Assembly: GCA_902519465.1 (NCBI GenBank)
Contig: CABYJW010000001.1
Span: 43,162 to 107,161 of the forward strand
Length of the DNA stretch: 64,000 nt
Source of the DNA: an uncultured Pelagibacteraceae bacterium
GTDB lineage: Bacteria > Pseudomonadota > Alphaproteobacteria > Pelagibacterales > Pelagibacteraceae
Direction: 5' to 3'
The translations under genes were made by a program, and so were the position numbers. The notes beneath the pieces were generated by a model that saw only the letters and a list, made by a program, of their open reading frames with translations, had not been told where the DNA came from and made no database searches. Shown here piece by piece: positions 18,949-28,266 of this stretch. Within the stretch, counting starts at the first letter, position 1. Every line of letters begins with the position of its first letter.

Positions 18949-19736
18949 AAAAATTTTTAGTGATTGGTAATCCAATAAAGCATTCTTTGTCGCCAAAATT
19001 ACATAATTATTGGTTTAAGAAAAATAATATTGATGCTGTTTATGAAAAAAAACAAATTGAGGAAGAAGATATAAAGCATATAGTTTCAGAAATTAGAAAT
19101 GGAATTTTGGAAGGTATGAATGTTACGGTTCCATTTAAAAAATCAGTTATAAAGTTTTTGGACGAACTAAGTCCTCATGCAAGCGAAACACAGTCTGTAA
19201 ACACCATTTATAAAGAAGAAAATAAAATAGTAGGTGGAAATACTGACATAGGGGGTTTTGGTGCTTCATTAAAATATATTAATTACAATTTGAAAGGAAA
19301 AACAGTTTTTATTTTAGGGGCAGGCGGTGTTGTGCCGTCACTTATCGTTGCCCTTAATCATATGAGGGTATCTAAAATTATTTTAAGTAATAGATCAAAT
19401 GATAAAGCAACATATTTAAAAAAAAAATTTCCTTTTATAAATTTAGTAAACTGGGGTCAATTACAAGATTTTGATATGATTATTAACGCTACAAGCATCG
19501 GCCTTAATAAAAATGATAAAATCCCAATAAATTTTAATAATACAAAACCAGGTAGACTTTTTTACGATATTATTTACAACCCAAAAGAGACAAATTTTTT
19601 AATCGAGGCGAAAAAAAAAGGGAACCTCATTGAAAATGGAAAAATGATGTTTTTATATCAAGCACAATTGGCATTTGAATTGTGGTTTAATATTAAACCT
19701 GAGATCAACGAGGAAGTAATCAAGTTGGTAGAATGA
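18945..19736 (+). CDS. aroE: Shikimate dehydrogenase
   Basis: VIGNPIKHSLSPKLHNYWF, GMNVTVPFKKSV, GGNTDIGGF, ILGAGGVVPSLIVAL, INATSIGL. Confidence 0.96.
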   Translation: MKKFLVIGNPIKHSLSPKLHNYWFKKNNIDAVYEKKQIEEEDIKHIVSEIRNGILEGMNVTVPFKKSVIKFLDELSPHASETQSVNTIYKEENKIVGGNTDIGGFGASLKYINYNLKGKTVFILGAGGVVPSLIVALNHMRVSKIILSNRSNDKATYLKKKFPFINLVNWGQLQDFDMIINATSIGLNKNDKIPINFNNTKPGRLFYDIIYNPKETNFLIEAKKKGNLIENGKMMFLYQAQLAFELWFNIKPEINEEVIKLVE

Positions 19737-20296
19737 TTAAAATTGGAATCACAGGATCTTTGGCATCTGGCAAAACAACTGTTGCGAAAATAATCTCATC
19801 AAAAAAAAATCCACTTTTTGACGCCGATAAATCTGTTAAAAGAATTTATCAGTCCAATACCTTTAAATCTAAAGTTTTCAAAAAATTTAAATTAAAAAAC
19901 AGAAGTAATATTAAAGATGACCTCAAACAAATAATACTTAAAAATAGTAAATCTTTATTTGAATTAGAAAAAATTATTCATCCTCTAGTTAGGAAAGAAA
20001 TAAGAAGTTTTTCAAAAAAAAATAAAAAAAAACGTTTTTTATTTTTTGAAATACCATTACTCATCGAAAGTAAATTAATGAAAAATTATGATAAGATTAT
20101 ATTTGTTAATTCAAAGAAAAATCTAAGGTTAAAAAGATTTCTGAAAAGAGGCAAAAACAAGAAAATTTTTAATATATTAGATAGAAGACAACTCCTGCCT
20201 GCAAAAAAAATTAAGTATTGTGATTATGTTATTAACAACAATGGATCATTAAATAAATTGAAAAGAAAAATTAAATCTATAAAAAATAAACTATGA
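19733..20296 (+). CDS. coaE: Dephospho-CoA kinase
   Basis: KIGITGSLASGKTTVAKII, FDADKSVKRIY, IFFEIPLLIES-like region. Confidence 0.93.
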   Translation: MIKIGITGSLASGKTTVAKIISSKKNPLFDADKSVKRIYQSNTFKSKVFKKFKLKNRSNIKDDLKQIILKNSKSLFELEKIIHPLVRKEIRSFSKKNKKKRFLFFEIPLLIESKLMKNYDKIIFVNSKKNLRLKRFLKRGKNKKIFNILDRRQLLPAKKIKYCDYVINNNGSLNKLKRKIKSIKNKL

Positions 20297-20961
20297 GCGA
20301 AATAATACTCGACACAGAGACCACTGGTCTTTCCGTAAAAGACGATCACAGGATAATAGAAATTGCTTGTATTGAAACTGAAAATTTGATCCCAACAAAA
20401 AGGGTCTTTTACAAACTCATTAATCCTGAAAGAGAGATTTCAGCTGATGCATCAAGAATTCATGGTTATACATATGAGATTTTAAAAAATAAAGAAAAAT
20501 TCGCTGATATTGCAAAAGAGTTTAAGGATTTTATTGCTGATAAAAAACTCATTATTCATAATGCACCTTTCGATATTTCATTTATTAATTCTGAATTAAC
20601 AAGATTAAATTTAGAAAAGATAAATATTAAAAAAAATGTAATTGATAGCCTAGAAATTGCGAGATCCAAATTTCCCGGCTCTTCTAATTCTTTAGATAAT
20701 CTTTGTAAAAAATTTAACATTGATCTGTCAAAAAGGACGAAGCATAACGCTTTATTGGATTGTGAATTGCTAAGACAAGTGTATATAAACCTTGTTGGAG
20801 AAAAAGAACCATCCTTACAGTTTAAGCAAGAAGAAGTGGCAAATCATGCTAATGAAAATTCAATAAAGCAATATTCAAAAAAAACAATTTCACCTTCAAA
20901 ATCAGAAATTAGTTCGCATTCAGCGTATTTGAAAAAAGAAATAAAAAAAAATTATTTTTGA
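20293..20961 (+). CDS. dnaQ: DNA polymerase III epsilon subunit
   Basis: IILDTETTGLSVKDDHRIIEIACIE, IIHNAPFDISFIN, HNALLDCELLRQVYINL. Confidence 0.95.
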   Translation: MSEIILDTETTGLSVKDDHRIIEIACIETENLIPTKRVFYKLINPEREISADASRIHGYTYEILKNKEKFADIAKEFKDFIADKKLIIHNAPFDISFINSELTRLNLEKINIKKNVIDSLEIARSKFPGSSNSLDNLCKKFNIDLSKRTKHNALLDCELLRQVYINLVGEKEPSLQFKQEEVANHANENSIKQYSKKTISPSKSEISSHSAYLKKEIKKNYF

Positions 20962-21374
20962 AGCTGTCTATTATCGTAAAGTTTCTGAAAATCAATTTTT
21001 TCAGGTATATTTATTTCATTAAACCCAGAACTTTTAAATAAAAATAATATTATTTCCCTTATGCTTGGATATATTTCTTCTGGTACTTTAATTAGTATAA
21101 TTTTTTCCATTTCATCTTTATTATCAATTTTGTCAAACTGAATTATTGATGTTAGCTCAACCTTTACATCTAAGTTTCTATTTGATGTTTTATTTACAGG
21201 AACTAATCGCAAATTTACATCAGCTTGAACAATTTTTTCTTTGAGTTTTTTACTCTTTATATCACACACAAAACTATAATTTTTAATATCTTTTTCTAAA
21301 AGAAAATAAGATTTTGCATCATTTATTTTAAAGCTTAAATCTTTTACATATTTTGTTACAATTTCATAATTCAT
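20952..21374 (-). CDS. secB: Protein-export chaperone SecB
   Basis: 140 aa; SecB-like C-terminal LFKSSGFNEINIPEKIDFQKLY; position next to dnaQ as in other alphaproteobacteria. Confidence 0.82.
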   Translation of the reverse strand: MNYEIVTKYVKDLSFKINDAKSYFLLEKDIKNYSFVCDIKSKKLKEKIVQADVNLRLVPVNKTSNRNLDVKVELTSIIQFDKIDNKDEMEKIILIKVPEEIYPSIREIILFLFKSSGFNEINIPEKIDFQKLYDNRQLQK

Positions 21375-21780
21375 CTTTTTTATCTCTATCTAAAATTTCT
21401 CCTTCAATATAATCTTTTTTATCTGCTAATGGTCTTTTTTTCTTCATAAATAAGTTGATTATTTTTTTTCTTGTAAATGGAATAAGCAAAAGGAAGCCAA
21501 AAAAATCAGTCATAAAACCAGGTGTTATTAATAACAAAGCCGCAAATGCAATAGATGCACCAGACATCATTTCATAAATTGGTATTTTATTTTTGTATAG
21601 GTTATTAATTCCTGATCTCAAAGTATTGAGACCTTCAAGCTTTGCAAAATATATACCTATTACCGCAGTTGAAAATATTAGACCTATTGTACTCAAAGCA
21701 CCAATATTTTGGCCAATTTTAATCATTAAAAATATCTCTACCGCTGGTATTGCGATTATTAGTAATAGCACTGTGTTCAT
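21364..21780 (-). CDS. fxsA: FxsA family membrane protein
   Basis: AIPAVEIFLMIKIGQNIGALSTIGLIFSTAVIGIYFAKLEGLNTL, LLITPGFMTDFFGFLLLIPFTR. Confidence 0.92.
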   Translation of the reverse strand: MNTVLLLIIAIPAVEIFLMIKIGQNIGALSTIGLIFSTAVIGIYFAKLEGLNTLRSGINNLYKNKIPIYEMMSGASIAFAALLLITPGFMTDFFGFLLLIPFTRKKIINLFMKKKRPLADKKDYIEGEILDRDKKDEL

Positions 21781-21824
21781 TTGACGGTTTCCAAATTATA
21801 TTATTAATGTATATTTATCAAATA

Positions 21825-22430
21825 ATGAGTAATAATTTTGGATATCTAGACATAATATTACTAGCCATGATTGCTGGTTTTATAATATTAAGATTAAGAA
21901 ACATTCTAGGCAGAAAAACCGGACACCAAGAAAAAGCCTTCTCTGATTTTACAGATAAAAAATTTGAGCAATTCAAAAAAGCTGCTACCGCGAGAGACAT
22001 TAAACCAAAAAACGAATTTGATGCTAAAGATAAGAAGAAATTTTTGAAAGGTGCAGAAATAGCATATGAAACAATTCTGACATCTTTTTCGAAAGGTGAT
22101 AAAGAAAATTTAAAAACTCTTCTGACAGAAAAAATGCAAAATAATTTTTCGTCAGCCATTGAAGATAGAAACGCAAAAAAAATTAAGTCAGAATTAACTT
22201 TTGTGGGAATTAAATCTTCTGCAATTGAAAAATTTGAAAAGACAGCAGAAGCTTTATATTTTACTGTAAAATTTGTGAGCGAGATAATTTCAGTTAAAAA
22301 AGACAAATACGACAAAGTAGTCGAAGGGGATCCAAATAAAATTACAACAGTAATAGATCACTGGAAATTTACAAAAAAAATATCTAGCTCTAGCCCAAAT
22401 TGGTATCTTGCTGAAATCAAAAATTCTTGA
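21825..22430 (+). CDS. Tim44/TimA-domain protein
   Basis: N-terminal TM then Tim44-like domain; MSNNFGYLDIILLAMIAGFIILRLRNILGRKTGHQ; ATG at 21825. Confidence 0.85.
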   Translation: MSNNFGYLDIILLAMIAGFIILRLRNILGRKTGHQEKAFSDFTDKKFEQFKKAATARDIKPKNEFDAKDKKKFLKGAEIAYETILTSFSKGDKENLKTLLTEKMQNNFSSAIEDRNAKKIKSELTFVGIKSSAIEKFEKTAEALYFTVKFVSEIISVKKDKYDKVVEGDPNKITTVIDHWKFTKKISSSSPNWYLAEIKNS

Positions 22431-22852
22431 TTAAAAATTTAGAAAAAAAAAATTCAGACCTAAAAGACTGGGAGAAATTTTTAGAAGACTCGGGTAGAAT
22501 ACATAACAAAGACAATGATGAAGAAGCAGATTTAAATTTAAATAAAAAATTTAGATTTGATCTTCATGGTTATTCAATCGAAAAAGCGAACTCAACAATA
22601 GATCAAATCATTTCGAAGTGTTATAAAAATGGTGTTCACCAAATCCTGGTAATAACAGGAAAAGGAATTCATTCTAAAAACGAAAGTAACGTATTTGCAT
22701 CTAGCGAATATAATAAGCTTAAAAACACAATACCGTTATTTATAAAAAATAAACCAGAGTTAGCTTCCAAAATTAAAAATATTACTACTGCGCCAACTGA
22801 GCAAGGCGGTGAAGGGGCTTTGATAATTAATCTTAAAAAACCTACAAAATAA
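22427..22852 (+). CDS. Smr domain protein (TTG start overlapping the upstream stop)
   Basis: [48 protein letters not shown]. Confidence 0.88.
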   Translation: MIKNLEKKNSDLKDWEKFLEDSGRIHNKDNDEEADLNLNKKFRFDLHGYSIEKANSTIDQIISKCYKNGVHQILVITGKGIHSKNESNVFASSEYNKLKNTIPLFIKNKPELASKIKNITTAPTEQGGEGALIINLKKPTK

Positions 22853-24218
22853 ATTTTGATAGATCGGTATCTTTAACTAGGTTGCCTAAATTTTTCTTTA
22901 CGTAATCTTTGTTAATTATAACTTTTTGTCCCGATTTGTCCGAGGCTGTAAAGCTAATTTCATCCAAAACTTTTTCTATAATTGTATGTAGTCTTCTCGC
23001 ACCAATATTTTCTACGGTAGAATTTATTTCTGTAGATAAATTAGCAAGCATATCTATACCATCATCAGAAAAATCAAGGTCAACATTTTCTGTTTTTAGT
23101 AAGGCCTTGTATTGTTTTATTAGACTATTGTCTGGTTCTTTTAAAATTCTTTTAAAATCTTCCTCTGTAAGTGCCTTTAATTCTACTCTTATAGGAAGAC
23201 GACCTTGTAACTCTGGTAAAAGATCTGAAGGTTTTGCAAGTTGGAAAGCTCCTGAGGCAATAAATAAAACATGATCTGTTTTTACTGGCCCGTACTTTGT
23301 ATTAACAGTTGTTCCTTCTATTAAAGGCAGCAAGTCTCTTTGAACCCCTTCTCTAGACACATCCCCGCCTGCCCTATCTGTTCTTCCAGACACTTTGTCA
23401 ATTTCATCTAAAAATACTATCCCGTTATTTTCTGTAGACTCAATAGCCTCCTTGATTATTTTATCTTGTTCAATCATTTTATCAGACTCTTGAGCTATTA
23501 AAATTTCATGAGATTCTTTTACACTCATTTTTTTCTTTTTTCCCTTTTGGCCCATAGATTTACCAAGCATTTCACCCAAGTTCACCATTCCTATATTTGC
23601 ACCTGGCATACCTGGTATTTCAAAGCTTGGCATACCAGACTTAGTTTCATTAACCTCTATCTCAATCTCATTTTTATCTAAATCACCAGAACGAAGTCGT
23701 TTTCTAAAGCTTTCTCTTGTAGCTAAGCTCGCTTTTTTTCCAACAAGAGCATCTAGAACTTTTTCTTCTGCTAACTGCTGTGCTTTTGCGTAAACTTCTT
23801 TTCTCTTCTTTTCTTTTTCCATCGCAATTGCTATTTCAATCAGGTCTCTTATAATCTGCTCAACATCCCTACCTACATACCCAACTTCTGTAAATCTAGT
23901 TGCTTCAACCTTAATAAATGGAGCTTGAGCCAATCTCGAAAGTCTTCTAGAAATTTCTGTTTTTCCAACACCAGTTGGGCCAATCATTAAAATATTTTTT
24001 GGTAGTACTTCTTGCTTCATTTCGTCTGAAAGAGCCTGTCTTCTCCATCTATTCCTTAATGCTACTGCAACAGCTCTTTTAGCTTCAGTTTGTCCAATTA
24101 CGTATCTGTCTAATTCAGAAACTATTTCTCTAGGTGAGAGAGCGCTAGTTTTTGATGATTTTTTACCATCATTATCTTTAACGACTTTTAAATTTGGTGC
24201 CTTTTGATTCATGTTCAA
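22842..24218 (-). CDS. hslU: ATP-dependent protease ATPase subunit HslU
   Basis: [64 protein letters not shown]. Confidence 0.97.
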   Translation of the reverse strand: MNMNQKAPNLKVVKDNDGKKSSKTSALSPREIVSELDRYVIGQTEAKRAVAVALRNRWRRQALSDEMKQEVLPKNILMIGPTGVGKTEISRRLSRLAQAPFIKVEATRFTEVGYVGRDVEQIIRDLIEIAIAMEKEKKRKEVYAKAQQLAEEKVLDALVGKKASLATRESFRKRLRSGDLDKNEIEIEVNETKSGMPSFEIPGMPGANIGMVNLGEMLGKSMGQKGKKKKMSVKESHEILIAQESDKMIEQDKIIKEAIESTENNGIVFLDEIDKVSGRTDRAGGDVSREGVQRDLLPLIEGTTVNTKYGPVKTDHVLFIASGAFQLAKPSDLLPELQGRLPIRVELKALTEEDFKRILKEPDNSLIKQYKALLKTENVDLDFSDDGIDMLANLSTEINSTVENIGARRLHTIIEKVLDEISFTASDKSGQKVIINKDYVKKNLGNLVKDTDLSKFIL

Positions 24219-24754
24219 ATTTTTTCTGTAGTTATATTATTGTTTGTAAATACACAAATTTCTGATGCAACTTTTAATGACTTTTTAGCAATCTCCTCGG
24301 CTGTCATTTTTGTTTCGAGTAAAACTTTGGCAGCTGCTAAGGCGTAATTTCCCCCAGAACCAATTCCAATTAATCCATCTTCCGGTTCAAGGACATCACC
24401 TGTTCCAGAAATTATAAAGCTTTTTTCTTTGTCAGCTACAGCCATTAAAGCCTCAAGTCTTCTCAAATATTTATCTGTTCTCCAATCTTTAGCAAGTTCA
24501 ACAGCTGCCCGCGTTAAATTTCCCGCATGCTTTTCTAATTTTGCTTCTAGCCTTTCAAAGAGAGTCAAAGCATCCGCAGTTGATCCTGCAAATCCAGCAA
24601 TCACATTTCTTTTCTCAATCTTTCTTACTTTTTTTGCTTTACTCTTTAATACTGTATTTCCCAAACTAACCTGCCCATCACCGGCAACAATGGTTTGTCC
24701 ATCTTTTCTAATTAAAACTATAGTAGTTCCGTGCCAATTTTTGTTTGTATCCAT
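24215..24754 (-). CDS. hslV: ATP-dependent protease peptidase subunit HslV
   Basis: [54 protein letters not shown]. Confidence 0.97.
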   Translation of the reverse strand: MDTNKNWHGTTIVLIRKDGQTIVAGDGQVSLGNTVLKSKAKKVRKIEKRNVIAGFAGSTADALTLFERLEAKLEKHAGNLTRAAVELAKDWRTDKYLRRLEALMAVADKEKSFIISGTGDVLEPEDGLIGIGSGGNYALAAAKVLLETKMTAEEIAKKSLKVASEICVFTNNNITTEKI

Positions 24755-24760
24755 AACTTA

Positions 24761-24789
24761 TATGTGGAGATTTAATTTCAATCTTCAAG
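24761..24789 (-). promoter_or_regulatory. Candidate heat-shock (RpoH-type) promoter for hslVU
   Basis: Minus strand CTTGAAG-N13-CTCCACATA resembles CTTGAAA-N13-CCCCATTTA; 6 bp upstream of the hslV ATG. Confidence 0.4.
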
Positions 24790-24855
24790 AGGTGAGCTGG
24801 ATTTATTGCCAAAATCATAATTTAGCTATATATCTTAGTTTTAATCTTGGAAGAT

Positions 24856-25446
24856 ATGAGCAGAAAAGCTAAAATTTTAAGAAAAACTAAAGAAACAAAC
24901 ATCGTAGCTGAAGTTAATTTAGATGGTAAAGGAAAATACCAAATAAAGACAAAAATAGGTTTTTTAGATCATATGCTAGAACAGTTATCAAAACATTCTC
25001 TTATTGACATTAAATTAATGGCAAAAGGGGATACTCATATTGATTTACACCATACCACAGAGGATTCGGGTATTGTACTTGGAGAAGCAATAAAAAAAGC
25101 CGCAGGAAGCCGAAAAGGCATACGGAGATACGCAAGTGCTGTTATTCCAATGGACGAAACTTTAACCAGGGTTTCGATTGATATTTCCAACAGACCTTAC
25201 TTAATATGGAAAGTTGATCTTAAAGTAGAGAAATTAGGTGAAATGGATACTGAACTTTTTAAAGAATGGTTTCAAGCTTTTTCACAGTCAGCAGGTATAA
25301 CATTACATGTTGAAAATATTTACGGTGAAAACAGCCATCACAAAATTGAGTCCTGTTTTAAAGCACTAGCGCGATCTTTAAGAGAAGCTTTAGAGCTCGA
25401 TAAACGAGTCAAAAATATTCTTCCTTCGACAAAAGGAAAACTTTAA
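24856..25446 (+). CDS. hisB: Imidazoleglycerol-phosphate dehydratase
   Basis: [56 protein letters not shown] at 24856 preferred over the TTG at 24847. Confidence 0.96.
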   Translation: MSRKAKILRKTKETNIVAEVNLDGKGKYQIKTKIGFLDHMLEQLSKHSLIDIKLMAKGDTHIDLHHTTEDSGIVLGEAIKKAAGSRKGIRRYASAVIPMDETLTRVSIDISNRPYLIWKVDLKVEKLGEMDTELFKEWFQAFSQSAGITLHVENIYGENSHHKIESCFKALARSLREALELDKRVKNILPSTKGKL

Positions 25447-25453
25447 AACAAAG

Positions 25454-26176
25454 ATGAAAATATTTCCTGCTATAGATATTAGAGGGGGGAAGTGTGTTCG
25501 GCTTTTAAAAGGGGATTTTGAAAAATCCACTGAATATAACAAATCTCCTACAGATCAAGCAAAAGAGTTCTTAGACTTAGGTTTTAAAGATTTACACATC
25601 GTTGATTTAGATGGTGCTTTAAAAGGCAAGACAATTAACTTAGACATAATTCATGAAATAATAAGCAATTATAATTTAAAAATTGAAGTAGGAGGAGGCA
25701 TAAGATCTCTTGATAGTATTAAGCAGTATATTGATGCAGGCGTAGAGAAAGTTATTTTAGGGAGTGGAGCAGTTAAAAATAAAGAATTCTTAAAAGATGC
25801 CTGTATAATGTTTAAAAATAAAATTGCCTTGGGATTAGACTCTAAGGACGGTTATTTATCTATTTCAGGCTGGAAAGAAAATTCGAATATTAAAACTATA
25901 GATTACCTAAAAGAGGTAAATAATTTTGGTATTAGCAGAATTATTTATACAGATATCAATAAAGATGGAATGAAAATTGGGCCTAATTTTGGGGAGACAA
26001 TAAAAATTACTGAAATTTCTAATTGTCCAGTAGTAATTTCAGGTGGAGTTTCTACGATAAACGATATTATAAAATGTAAAAAATTAAATAATAAAAAAAT
26101 TGAAGGCATAATAGTCGGCAAAGCTATTTATGATGGTGACATTAAACTTGAAGAGTTGGTAAAAGAAATAAATTAA
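25454..26176 (+). CDS. hisA: 1-(5-phosphoribosyl)-5-[(5-phosphoribosylamino)methylideneamino]imidazole-4-carboxamide isomerase
   Basis: IFPAIDIRGGKCVRLLKGDF, LHIVDLDGALKG, IEVGGGIRSLDSI. Confidence 0.96.
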   Translation: MKIFPAIDIRGGKCVRLLKGDFEKSTEYNKSPTDQAKEFLDLGFKDLHIVDLDGALKGKTINLDIIHEIISNYNLKIEVGGGIRSLDSIKQYIDAGVEKVILGSGAVKNKEFLKDACIMFKNKIALGLDSKDGYLSISGWKENSNIKTIDYLKEVNNFGISRIIYTDINKDGMKIGPNFGETIKITEISNCPVVISGGVSTINDIIKCKKLNNKKIEGIIVGKAIYDGDIKLEELVKEIN

Positions 26177-26179
26177 ATT

Positions 26180-26314
26180 ATGGTTGCAAGACTATCTACG
26201 ATAAGGAGAAAAATAAAAAATGGAGATAAACTTGGTTTCTCTGAAAGAGCTAGAGCTGTGAATAAGGGGATACTACCTAATAAAGTAAAAAAAAAGAAAA
26301 ATGCAAAAAAATAG
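26180..26314 (+). CDS. Small, highly basic hypothetical protein (44 aa) between hisA and hisF
   Basis: ATG at 26180, TAG at 26312-26314 overlapping the hisF start; [44 protein letters not shown]. Confidence 0.45.
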   Translation: MVARLSTIRRKIKNGDKLGFSERARAVNKGILPNKVKKKKNAKK

Positions 26315-27059
26315 AATTATACCTTGTTTGGATGTTAAAAACGGAAGGGTTGTTAAAGGAATTAATTTTGTTGAATTAAAAGATGCTGGCGATCCAGTTG
26401 AGCAAGCAAAAATTTACAGTGAAAGTGGAGCAGATGAGATTTGTTTTTTAGATATAACAGCATCCAACGAAAATAGAGACACTATTTTAGATGTAGTTAA
26501 AAAAACATCTCAAGAGTGTTTTGTACCTTTGACAGTCGGGGGAGGAGTAAGGAATATTGTGGATATTTCTAATTTACTAAAATCGGGAGCAGATAAAGTA
26601 TCTATTAATACAGCAGCGGTGAACAACAAAAATATTATAAAAGAATCAGCGGAAAATTTTGGGTCACAGTGCATTGTTATAGCAATAGATGCTAAGAAAA
26701 TAACTGAAAAAAAATGGGAAGTATTTACTCATGGAGGCAGAGACTCTACTGGCCTAGATGTTCTTAATTATGCAAAAGAAGTTGAAAAACTTGGAGCAGG
26801 AGAAATTTTATTAACTTCAATGGATAGGGATGGAACAAAAAAAGGTTATGATTTAGAGCTAACTAAGATGGTTTCTAATTCTGTGAATATTCCAGTTATT
26901 GCATCTGGCGGTGTTGGAAAACTCGACCACCTATATGATGGTCTCAAAAAAGGTAAAGCAAGCGCTGTATTGGCTGCATCTATATTTCACTTTGGCGAAT
27001 TTTCTATAAATGATGCAAAAAAATATTTAGACTCGAAGGGAATTCCTGTAAGAATTTAG
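26301..27059 (+). CDS. hisF: Imidazole glycerol phosphate synthase cyclase subunit
   Basis: [59 protein letters not shown]. Confidence 0.97.
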   Translation: MQKNRIIPCLDVKNGRVVKGINFVELKDAGDPVEQAKIYSESGADEICFLDITASNENRDTILDVVKKTSQECFVPLTVGGGVRNIVDISNLLKSGADKVSINTAAVNNKNIIKESAENFGSQCIVIAIDAKKITEKKWEVFTHGGRDSTGLDVLNYAKEVEKLGAGEILLTSMDRDGTKKGYDLELTKMVSNSVNIPVIASGGVGKLDHLYDGLKKGKASAVLAASIFHFGEFSINDAKKYLDSKGIPVRI

Positions 27060-27061
27060 CA

Positions 27062-27337
27062 ATGCTTGAAACTTTAGAAGAATTAATAAATATTATTCGT
27101 CAAAGGAAAAACTCATCCAATGAGAAATCTTATACAAATAAATTATTAGGCGATAAAAAATTAAGCGTTAATAAGGTAAAAGAGGAAATTTCAGAGCTTC
27201 TTGAAGCTATCGAAACCAATTCAAATAAAGTACACGAAACAGCTGATGTCTTATATCATTTAATGGTTCTTTTAGAGTCAAATAATATTAAAATTGAAGA
27301 TGTTATGGACGAATTAAAAAAAAGGCAAAAAAAATAA
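27062..27337 (+). CDS. hisE: Phosphoribosyl-ATP pyrophosphatase
   Basis: 91 aa; VKEEISELLEAIETNSNKVHETADVLYHLMVLL; follows hisF. Confidence 0.93.
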   Translation: MLETLEELINIIRQRKNSSNEKSYTNKLLGDKKLSVNKVKEEISELLEAIETNSNKVHETADVLYHLMVLLESNNIKIEDVMDELKKRQKK

Positions 27338-27338
27338 T

Positions 27339-27704
27339 ATGAAATACGATAAAAATAATGTATTTGCTAAAATTTTAAGGGGAGAAATACCTTGTAAAAA
27401 AATTTTTGAAAATGAATTTGTACTATCTTTTTACGATATAAACCCTCAAAAAAAAGTTCATGCTTTAATCATTCCCAAAGGATCGTACATTGATTTAGAC
27501 GATTTCATTGAAAATGCTAAAGAAAAAGAAATTTTAGAATTTTTTAAGGCAATATCGCGTATCGCTAAATTATTGAAAATATCAAATATTGAAGGTGGGT
27601 ATAGAACTCTATCTAACATAGGTAAAAATGGCGGACAAGAAGTTCCACACCTTCACTTCCATTTATTTGGAGGAGAACATGTTGGTAAAATGGTGTCTAG
27701 CTAG
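27339..27704 (+). CDS. HIT family (Hint-like) protein
   Basis: FAKILRGEIPCKKIFENE, GGQEVPHLHFHLFGG (HxHxH). Confidence 0.95.
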   Translation: MKYDKNNVFAKILRGEIPCKKIFENEFVLSFYDINPQKKVHALIIPKGSYIDLDDFIENAKEKEILEFFKAISRIAKLLKISNIEGGYRTLSNIGKNGGQEVPHLHFHLFGGEHVGKMVSS

Positions 27705-28263
27705 CATTTGGTATTTGAAATAACTTTTTATCAATTTCTTGATTTTTAAAAATATTTTTCAATATAAAAGTTGTTTTGCTTCCATCTAAATTTACAATTT
27801 CCCATCCCTTTAAATCAAAACTAATCAAATCAAAAAAAAATACTATTTCACCTTTATTTTTATCTGAATATATAATTTCAACATGATTGTTATTTTGAGT
27901 TATTGATCCAGATAAAATTAAGTTTTCAAATTTTTTTTTTTCTAAAATGTCCAAAAAATAAGATTTTTTTGTTGGATAAAAATAGCTCTTGTCATACCTT
28001 GCATGATAAATAATTAAGGTATTTTTATTTACTATTAATTCTTTCTGATTTTTATCCTCGTAAATGCATCTTAAAAAATGAGGTCTTTTTAAAAAACATT
28101 TACCAGATTCTTTTTTATCAAAAGAAATCTGGTTAAACTCGAATTTTAAAGTGTTAATACTATTTAAATTTTCTGTTATTTTCTGTTTCTCATTAGCAAT
28201 CAGAGTTTTATTAAATATAAATAGTAAAATAATTGTTAAAATTAAGGTAGATTTTCTTATCAA
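27697..28263 (-). CDS. lolA: Outer-membrane lipoprotein carrier protein LolA
   Basis: Signal peptide, LolA-like fold (LNSINTLKFEFNQISFDKKESGKCFLKRPHFLRCIYEDKNQKELIVNKNTLIIY); next to ftsK as in other alphaproteobacteria. Confidence 0.85.
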   Translation of the reverse strand: MIRKSTLILTIILLFIFNKTLIANEKQKITENLNSINTLKFEFNQISFDKKESGKCFLKRPHFLRCIYEDKNQKELIVNKNTLIIYHARYDKSYFYPTKKSYFLDILEKKKFENLILSGSITQNNNHVEIIYSDKNKGEIVFFFDLISFDLKGWEIVNLDGSKTTFILKNIFKNQEIDKKLFQIPNAS

Positions 28264-28266
28264 AAA

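Noticed and set aside
22909-23274. 121-aa plus-strand ORF opposite hslU
   Set aside because: Shadow ORF opposite a conserved ATPase domain.
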